Below, piece by piece: positions 6,433 to 11,315 of a DNA stretch of 11,315 nt (its first letter is position 1; each line of letters opens with the position of its first letter). The notes beneath the pieces were generated by a model, which was not told the origin of the DNA, made no database searches, and was given only the letters and a program-made list of their open reading frames with translations. Source of the DNA: SCTG01 sp036005325 (GTDB taxonomy: Bacteria > Nitrospirota > Nitrospiria > Nitrospirales > NS-4); assembly GCA_036005325.1 (NCBI GenBank), contig DASYQR010000030.1, forward strand, positions 1 to 11,315, in the 5' to 3' direction. Both the position numbers and the translations under genes were made by a program.

Positions 6433-6876
6433 ATGTACTTCTCAGCCAAGGGAGAATACGGCATTATGGCGGTCCTCGATCTGGCGCTTGCCAACGGCGA
6501 GGCTCCCGTCCAAGCCAAGGCGATTGCGGAGCGGCAGGGCATTCCGTTGCGGTTTCTGGAGCAGATCCTTAGCGCGCTCCGCCACGCCGGCCTCGTCGAG
6601 AGCTCCCGTGGCGCGCATGGAGGCTATCGCTTGGCTAAGCCAGCCGACAAGATTCGTGTGGGCGACGTGATCCAGGCTGTGGATGGGCCCATCGCCATGC
6701 CGACTCGTCGCGGAAACGGGAATGGCCATCACACCAGTCACGGCTCCATCGTCCAAGGCGTGTGGAAAGAGGTCAAGGACAACGTTCTGGAAACCCTGAA
6801 CCGCACCACACTGGCCGACCTGTGCCGGCGTGCGCGCGATCTCGAAGAGCAACGAGCGTTGATGTATCACATCTGA
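6433..6876 (+). CDS. Rrf2-family regulator without Fe-S cysteines
   Basis: The 147-aa product is a complete Rrf2-type winged-helix regulator: it starts with the typical MYFSAKGEYGIMAVLDLA, has the helix-turn-helix at about 28-58 (AKAIAERQGIPLRFLEQIL) and the wing motif SSRGAHGGYRLAKP (57-70). The three cysteines that hold an Fe-S cluster in IscR and NsrR are missing; the loop at 90-107 is instead Gly/Asn/His-rich (RRGNGNGHHTSHG), and the only Cys is Cys131. In this it resembles CymR, the cysteine-metabolism repressor of Firmicutes. The sulfate-assimilation genes start 45 bases downstream on the same strand, so a role in sulfur control is a good inference, but the signal it senses is unknown. 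ATG 6433 has AGGGAT as a modest Shine-Dalgarno. It is probably autoregulated through the palindrome at its promoter. Confidence 0.9.
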   Translation: MYFSAKGEYGIMAVLDLALANGEAPVQAKAIAERQGIPLRFLEQILSALRHAGLVESSRGAHGGYRLAKPADKIRVGDVIQAVDGPIAMPTRRGNGNGHHTSHGSIVQGVWKEVKDNVLETLNRTTLADLCRRARDLEEQRALMYHI

Positions 6877-6909
6877 TTTTATGTAGGGGGCTGCTTGATG
6901 CGCCCTCTT

Positions 6910-6914
6910 GGGAG
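6910..6914 (+). promoter_or_regulatory. Shine-Dalgarno favouring the 6922 start of the reductase
   Basis: GGGAG lies 7 bases before the ATG at 6922. Earlier in-frame starts exist at 6895 (TTG) and 6898 (ATG) behind a G-run at 6886-6890 that matches the anti-Shine-Dalgarno less well. I prefer 6922, but 6898 cannot be excluded. Confidence 0.5.
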
Positions 6915-6921
6915 TAGACCC

Positions 6922-9384
6922 ATGAAGACGCCATCCACACAGACGACGCCGATCCCCACAGAGATCCTCAGGGAGATCGAGTCGTTCGAGGAAGAGGCCG
7001 CAAAAGTCCTGAGCGGCGAGCTGTCGCTGGACATGTTCCGACCGTTCCGGCTCCAGCACGGGATCTACGGCCAACGTCAGCCCGGCGTGCAGATGGTCCG
7101 GATCAAAATTCCGTTCGGCGGCTTGAACTCGACGCAGCTCCGCGTCATCGCCGAAATGGCCGACCTATACGCCACCAGCGTGGGCCACGTGACCACGCGC
7201 CAGGACATCCAATTGCATTATGTCTCGCTCGAACACGTCGGGACAATCATGCGGCGGCTGGCCGAGGTCGGCGTGACGACACGCGAGGCCTGCGGCAATA
7301 CCGTCCGCAACGTCACGGCCTGCCACTTGGCCGGCGTCTGCCAGGGTGAGATCTTCGACGTGACGCCGTACGCCAAGGCCGTCTCCGCGCACCTTTTACG
7401 CAATCCGCTCAACCAGAGCCTGCCGCGCAAATTCAAGATCGCGCTGTCAGGCTGCCGGCACGATTGCGCCATGACGCCCATCCACGATCTCGGCTTCCTG
7501 GCGGCCAAGAACCCAGACGGCACCATCGGCTTCCGGGTGACGGCGGGCGGCGGACTGGGTTCCGCGCCGCGGCTCGCGCACGTTCTGCGCGAGTTCATGC
7601 CGATGGATGATCTATTAGCCACCTGCGACGCGATCATCAAAGTCTTCGATAATCTGGGCAACCGGAAGAATCGCAACAAGGCGCGGATGAAATTCGTCAT
7701 CGAGAAGCTGGGCTTCGAGGAGTTCAAGCGACGGTTCGAGGCTGAATACGCCGTGATTCGCAAAACCTACGACGGCCGTAGCTTGAACCTGCCGACGATC
7801 CTCGACAGTCCGCCGCAATTGATCCAGCCGGTCCGCTCGAACGGCGGAAACGGATCAACGAAAGGGAACGGCGGAGCCGGAGGCAACGGCCATGGGGAAA
7901 CGCCGTATGAAATGTGGCGGCGGACAAACATGGTCCCGCAGAAACAAGCCGGGTTCTCGACCGCCTTTATCCGCCTGCCCATGGGCGACATCACCTCTTC
8001 CCAGATGCTTGCGGTGGCCGACCTGATCGACGAGTTCTCCAACGGCAACATCCGCACCACGATCCAACAGAATCTGTGCGTCCGCTGGGTGCCGAACGAG
8101 AAGGTACAGGGCCTGCACGAACGATTGGTCGCGGTGAACCTGGGCGATCCCGGGGCGGAGCTCGTTGAGGATATCATCGCCTGCCCCGGCACCGATACGT
8201 GCGGCCTGGGCATCACGTCCTCCAAAGGCCTGGCGCGCGCCCTGGCTGAAGTGTTTCCCGCCGGCAAGGTGCCGGAGGATCTCCGGAACGAGTCGGTGAA
8301 GATTAGCGGCTGCCACAATTCCTGCGCCCAGCACCACATTTCCACCATCGGGCTCCACGGCGTCGGGAAGCGGATAGGCGAGCACTTCGCGCCGCATTAT
8401 GAGCTGCACCTCGGCGGGCGGATCGACGGCGTGCCCAAGATCGGCCAGATGACGGTCAAGCTGCCGGCCAAGAACGTCCCGTCCGCCGTCTCGCACCTTC
8501 TGGACTTCTGGCGGCAGAACCGTCGTGAGGGGGAACGGCTCTTGGACTTCATCGAGCGGACCGGCAAAGCGAGGCTCAAAGAAGAGCTCATCCCCTACAC
8601 CATCGTGCCGACCTTCGAGCAGGATCCGTCGTACTACTTCGATTGGGAAGGCGAAGCAGAGTTCATCATGGAAGACCTCGGCCCCGGCGAGTGCGCGGGG
8701 GGCGCCCTGGAGATGATCGAGAACCGCATCCTCGAAGCCGAGCAGGAGCTGTACCAGGCCCGGCTGCTCGAGGGCAAGGAGCAGCACGCCGCGGCGGTAA
8801 ACAAGGCCTATCGGGCCGTACTCGCGGCTGCCAAGGCAGTGCTGGTCGTGGAAGGGATCGATCCCAACACGGATGCCGAGACGTTCAGTGAGTTCGAGCG
8901 GCGCTTCGGCACGACGGGACGCATCGCCTCGGATTATGTCGCTCCCTCCGCGAAGATCGGGGACCTCGGCCCGAAGGACACGACGGCCGCGTTCGCCGCC
9001 GAGAAGATGGCCTACGCAAAGGGCTTTGTGGAAGCGTGCAAAGTTCTCACAGAAGATATGAGCCAGGAGCTCAAGATGAAGGACCTGAACGAGAAACAGG
9101 CAACAGGAGAATGCGCCATGCCAATTCCTTCGGCTCCCGATTCGGAGTCTTCCCCGAAGTCCGTGACGACGCTGGACCTGCGCGGCGTCATGTGCCCGAT
9201 CAACTACGTGAAGACGAAACTCAAGCTGGAAATGATGGACGAGGGCCAGATCCTGGAGGTCTGGCTGGATGCGGGCGATCCGATCAAGAACGTGCCCCAG
9301 TCGTTGCGGAACGACGGGCAGAAGGTGCTGTCGGAAGTGCCAGCGGACAACTTCTTCAAGGTGACGGTGGAGAAGGTCGGATGA
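6922..9384 (+). CDS. siroheme sulfite/nitrite reductase fused to a helical region and TusA
   Basis: The 820-aa product most likely reduces sulfite to sulfide with six electrons in sulfate assimilation. It has two ferredoxin-nitrite/sulfite reductase halves (about 25-290 and 325-590) joined by a Gly/Asn-rich linker (about 305-325). The second half carries the siroheme-[4Fe-4S] ligands Cys421-x5-Cys427 and Cys464-x3-Cys468. The first half has the substrate-site LPRKFK motif (Lys170, Lys172, as in CysI) and, unusually, its own quartet Cys134/140/178/182. A helical stretch (about 594-720) follows, possibly HEPN-like. The last 75 residues are a TusA-type domain (LDLRGVMCP, Cys758). Sulfite rather than nitrite is inferred from the cysH-cysD-cysN neighbours. 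No CysJ-like flavoprotein is present, so ferredoxin is the likely donor. The stop overlaps the cysH start (ATGA). Starts at 6895 or 6898 would add 8-9 residues. Confidence 0.92.
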   Translation: MKTPSTQTTPIPTEILREIESFEEEAAKVLSGELSLDMFRPFRLQHGIYGQRQPGVQMVRIKIPFGGLNSTQLRVIAEMADLYATSVGHVTTRQDIQLHYVSLEHVGTIMRRLAEVGVTTREACGNTVRNVTACHLAGVCQGEIFDVTPYAKAVSAHLLRNPLNQSLPRKFKIALSGCRHDCAMTPIHDLGFLAAKNPDGTIGFRVTAGGGLGSAPRLAHVLREFMPMDDLLATCDAIIKVFDNLGNRKNRNKARMKFVIEKLGFEEFKRRFEAEYAVIRKTYDGRSLNLPTILDSPPQLIQPVRSNGGNGSTKGNGGAGGNGHGETPYEMWRRTNMVPQKQAGFSTAFIRLPMGDITSSQMLAVADLIDEFSNGNIRTTIQQNLCVRWVPNEKVQGLHERLVAVNLGDPGAELVEDIIACPGTDTCGLGITSSKGLARALAEVFPAGKVPEDLRNESVKISGCHNSCAQHHISTIGLHGVGKRIGEHFAPHYELHLGGRIDGVPKIGQMTVKLPAKNVPSAVSHLLDFWRQNRREGERLLDFIERTGKARLKEELIPYTIVPTFEQDPSYYFDWEGEAEFIMEDLGPGECAGGALEMIENRILEAEQELYQARLLEGKEQHAAAVNKAYRAVLAAAKAVLVVEGIDPNTDAETFSEFERRFGTTGRIASDYVAPSAKIGDLGPKDTTAAFAAEKMAYAKGFVEACKVLTEDMSQELKMKDLNEKQATGECAMPIPSAPDSESSPKSVTTLDLRGVMCPINYVKTKLKLEMMDEGQILEVWLDAGDPIKNVPQSLRNDGQKVLSEVPADNFFKVTVEKVG
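9105..9120 (+). promoter_or_regulatory. in-frame internal ribosome-binding site before the TusA domain
   Basis: AGGAG (9105-9109) stands 8 bases before ATG 9118-9120. The ATG is in the reading frame of the reductase and lies at the linker before the TusA domain. Initiation here would yield a free TusA-like protein of 88 aa ending at 9384. Spacing and sequence are as good as those of the real gene starts in the window. Whether it is used is unknown. Confidence 0.45.
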
Positions 9385-10064
9385 CCCCAGCGCTCCAAGC
9401 CCTGAACGAGACCTTGGAGGCCAAGGCTCCACAAGCTATCCTGGCCGACGCGATCGGAACGTACTTTCCCGACATCGTGCTGGCCAGCAGCTTCGGCGCG
9501 GAGGACGTCGTGCTGATCGACATGGTCCATCGAATCAATCCCAAGACCCCGATCCTGTATCTCGATACGGATTTCCTGTTCAAGGAAACCTACGACACGC
9601 GCGACCGGTTGATCCAGAAATACGGGATCGCGCCGATCCAGGTGAAATCCCTCCTCACGCCGGAGCGGCAGGCGGAGAAGTTCGGCGACAAGCTCTGGGA
9701 GCGCCAGCCCGACGAGTGCTGCAATCAGCGGAAGGTGGAGCCGCTGACGCGGATCCTGAAAAACTACAGAGCCTGGATCACCGGCATCCGCCGCGAGCAG
9801 TCGCCCGCGCGCGCGAATGCCAAGCTGGTCGAATGGGATCAGAAATTCCAGCTGGTCAAGTTCAATCCGCTGGCCAAGTGGAAGTGGGAAGAGGTCTGGG
9901 CCTACATCAAGCTCTACGAAGTCCCCTACAATCCGCTCCACGACCGGAACTATCCGAGCATCGGCTGCACCTACTGCACCAGACCGGTTCAGCCCGGCGA
10001 GGACCCGCGGGCCGGCCGCTGGGCCGGCATGGCTAAAACCGAGTGCGGACTGCACGTTAAATAA
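9381..10064 (+). CDS. cysH: assimilatory APS reductase (4Fe-4S type CysH)
   Basis: The enzyme reduces adenylylsulfate to sulfite and AMP with thioredoxin. The 227-aa product has the nucleotide-binding start of the family (SSFGAED, 36-42), a LDTDFLF strand, and the C-terminal catalytic Cys in ECGLH (Cys222). It has both cysteine pairs of the iron-sulfur form, Cys113-Cys114 and Cys196-x2-Cys199, which are lacking in the E. coli PAPS reductase. The substrate is therefore probably APS and no APS kinase step is needed. The start is ATG 9381, overlapping the TGA of the preceding gene by four bases, with GGAG upstream; longer in-frame extensions run inside the reductase gene and are not credible. 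cysD follows after 5 bases. I am confident of the family and fairly sure of the APS preference. Confidence 0.96.
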   Translation: MTPALQALNETLEAKAPQAILADAIGTYFPDIVLASSFGAEDVVLIDMVHRINPKTPILYLDTDFLFKETYDTRDRLIQKYGIAPIQVKSLLTPERQAEKFGDKLWERQPDECCNQRKVEPLTRILKNYRAWITGIRREQSPARANAKLVEWDQKFQLVKFNPLAKWKWEEVWAYIKLYEVPYNPLHDRNYPSIGCTYCTRPVQPGEDPRAGRWAGMAKTECGLHVK

Positions 10065-10069
10065 CGCAT

Positions 10070-10870
10070 ATGGAACCACATCTCCGCCAGTTGGAAGACC
10101 AGAGCGTCTACATCTTTCGCGAGGCCTACAAGCATTTCGATCACCTCGCGATGCTGTGGTCCATGGGCAAGGACTCCACGGTGCTCCTGTGGCTTGCCCG
10201 CAAGGCGTTCTTCGGGCACGTCCCCTTTCCGTTGCTCCACATCGACACAAGCTACAAGATCCCGGCCATGATCGAGTACCGGGACCGTATCGCTCGTGAG
10301 TGGCGCCTGAACCTGGTCATCGGCCAGAACAAGGAGGCCCTGGCCAACGGCATGAACCACACACTGGGCCGCGTCGCCTGCTGCACCGCCCTCAAGACCA
10401 ACGGCCTCAAGAACCTTATTGCTGAAAAGGGATACCAGGGCATCATCCTGGGGGTGCGGGCCGACGAGGAAGGAACGCGCGCTAAGGAACGCTATTTCTC
10501 CCCGCGCGACAAGCACGGCGACTGGGACTTCCGCGAGCAGCCGCCGGAATTGTGGGACCAGTTCAAGACCACGTTCCCTGAGGGCACGCACATCCGGATC
10601 CATCCCCTGCTGGATTGGACCGAGATCAACATCTGGGAGTACATCCGGGCGGAGAACATCCCGATCATCGACCTTTACTTCGACAAGGGCGACGGGACCC
10701 GCTACCGGAGCCTTGGCTGCGCCCCCTGCACAACCCCAATCAAATCCTCCGCGAAGAACCTGGACGAGATCATCGAGGAGTTGCGACGCACGACCGTCGC
10801 CGAGCGGTCCGGCCGCGCGCAGGACGAAGGGCGAGGGATGGAGCTGCTCCGTAAAGACGGCTACATGTAG
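10070..10870 (+). CDS. cysD: sulfate adenylyltransferase subunit 2
   Basis: CysD is the catalytic subunit of ATP sulfurylase, which joins sulfate and ATP to give APS; CysN supplies GTPase drive. The 266-aa product belongs to the PP-loop ATP pyrophosphatase family, with the P-loop at SMGKDST (31-37). Other CysD marks are HIDTSYKIPAMIEYRD, GVRADEEGTRAKER, the WTEINIWEYI segment, and YRSLGCAPCT followed by a C-terminus ending KDGYM. It is somewhat shorter than the E. coli protein (302 aa) but complete at both ends. The ATG is 5 bases after the cysH stop and has no clear Shine-Dalgarno, which suggests translational coupling to cysH. cysN starts 4 bases later. Confidence 0.97.
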   Translation: MEPHLRQLEDQSVYIFREAYKHFDHLAMLWSMGKDSTVLLWLARKAFFGHVPFPLLHIDTSYKIPAMIEYRDRIAREWRLNLVIGQNKEALANGMNHTLGRVACCTALKTNGLKNLIAEKGYQGIILGVRADEEGTRAKERYFSPRDKHGDWDFREQPPELWDQFKTTFPEGTHIRIHPLLDWTEINIWEYIRAENIPIIDLYFDKGDGTRYRSLGCAPCTTPIKSSAKNLDEIIEELRRTTVAERSGRAQDEGRGMELLRKDGYM

Positions 10871-10874
10871 CGCC

Positions 10875-11315
10875 ATGCCGACGCTCGCACCCAGCGCCCC
10901 GCGCGCCAGAGAACATCTCAACATCGTCATCGTCGGCCATGTGGACCACGGCAAATCCACACTGCTGGGCCGTCTCTACGCGGACACGAACTCGCTCCCC
11001 GAAGGCAAGCTGGACAAGGTCCGGGACATCTGCCGCCAGCAAGGCAAGGAGTTCGAGTACGCCTTCCTCTTCGACGCCTTCCTCGAAGAGCAGGAACAGG
11101 GCATCACGATCGACACCGCCCGCACGTTCTTTCAATGGCAGGACCGCCACTACATCATCATCGACGCGCCCGGCCACAAGGAGTTCCTGAAGAACATGAT
11201 CTCCGGCGCGGCGCGCGCCGAGGCGGCGCTTCTGGTCATCGACGCGCAGGAAGGTGTCAAGGAGCAGTCCAAGAAGCACGGGTATTTATTGTCATTACTC
11301 GGCGTCCGGCAAGTC
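10875..11315 (+). CDS. cysN: sulfate adenylyltransferase subunit 1 (GTPase), N-terminal part
   Basis: The frame runs off the right edge after 147 codons. The visible part is an EF-Tu/EF-1A-type G domain: P-loop GHVDHGKST (21-29), switch region EQEQGITID (72-80) and the G3 motif DAPGH (97-101). The EQEQGITID form and the position 4 bases after cysD identify it as CysN, the regulatory GTPase of ATP sulfurylase, rather than an elongation factor. ATG 10875 has no evident Shine-Dalgarno and is probably coupled to cysD. Whether the missing C-terminus carries a fused APS kinase (CysNC) cannot be seen; an APS-type CysH would not need one. Confidence 0.93.
   Translation, partial: MPTLAPSAPRAREHLNIVIVGHVDHGKSTLLGRLYADTNSLPEGKLDKVRDICRQQGKEFEYAFLFDAFLEEQEQGITIDTARTFFQWQDRHYIIIDAPGHKEFLKNMISGAARAEAALLVIDAQEGVKEQSKKHGYLLSLLGVRQV

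Noticed and set aside
9036..9380. N-terminal extension of cysH in its own frame from 9036
   Set aside because: The extension overlaps the TusA-encoding part of the previous gene in another frame and has no homology; the real start is ATG 9381 with an ATGA overlap.
7855..9432. 525-codon open frame on the minus strand opposite the reductase-TusA gene
   Set aside because: It is antisense to conserved coding sequence on the plus strand and its translation shows no known motif; codon bias explains the lack of stops.

Overview
The window is GC-rich, densely coded bacterial chromosome. The gene content (ClpB, a thrS-infC-rpmI-rplT operon, and an assimilatory sulfate-reduction cassette led by an Rrf2 regulator and a two-half siroheme reductase) looks most like a Nitrospirota (Nitrospira-like) genome. 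That placement is an inference from style and gene order, not a measured result. There are no IS elements, CRISPR arrays, phage genes or gene-free stretches over 300 bases; the longest intergenic gap is the 159 bases between clpB and the Rrf2 gene.

Left part, minus strand, read from about 2960 down to 1: a promoter-like TTGACA/TATTAG pair, a tRNA-Val(GAC) gene with encoded CCA, then thrS, infC, rpmI and the first 19 codons of rplT. This is the classical translation operon with a tRNA at its head. Two starts are odd: thrS appears to begin with TTG, overlapped by a possible 10-codon upstream ORF with three Thr codons, and infC appears to begin with ATC behind a strong Shine-Dalgarno, the rare-start device known for IF3 genes.

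Middle, minus strand: clpB (full-length disaggregase, 864 aa), followed by a separately promoted small regulator that joins a receiver-like domain without the phospho-acceptor Asp to a Fis-type helix-turn-helix.

Right part, plus strand, from 6361 to the window end: a good sigma70 promoter with a palindrome at the likely transcription start, an Rrf2-family regulator without the iron-sulfur cysteines, then a large siroheme nitrite/sulfite reductase-like protein fused to a helical (possibly HEPN-like) region and a C-terminal TusA domain, then cysH (APS-reductase type), cysD and the start of cysN. Genes are separated by -4 to +45 bases and must be one operon. Together CysDN activate sulfate to APS, CysH reduces APS to sulfite, and the reductase takes sulfite to sulfide. 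The fused TusA domain may receive or relay the product sulfur, and the Rrf2 protein is the likely local regulator.

The most interesting item is the reductase-TusA fusion, which has Cys quartets in both reductase halves and an in-frame internal ribosome-binding site that could also make free TusA.
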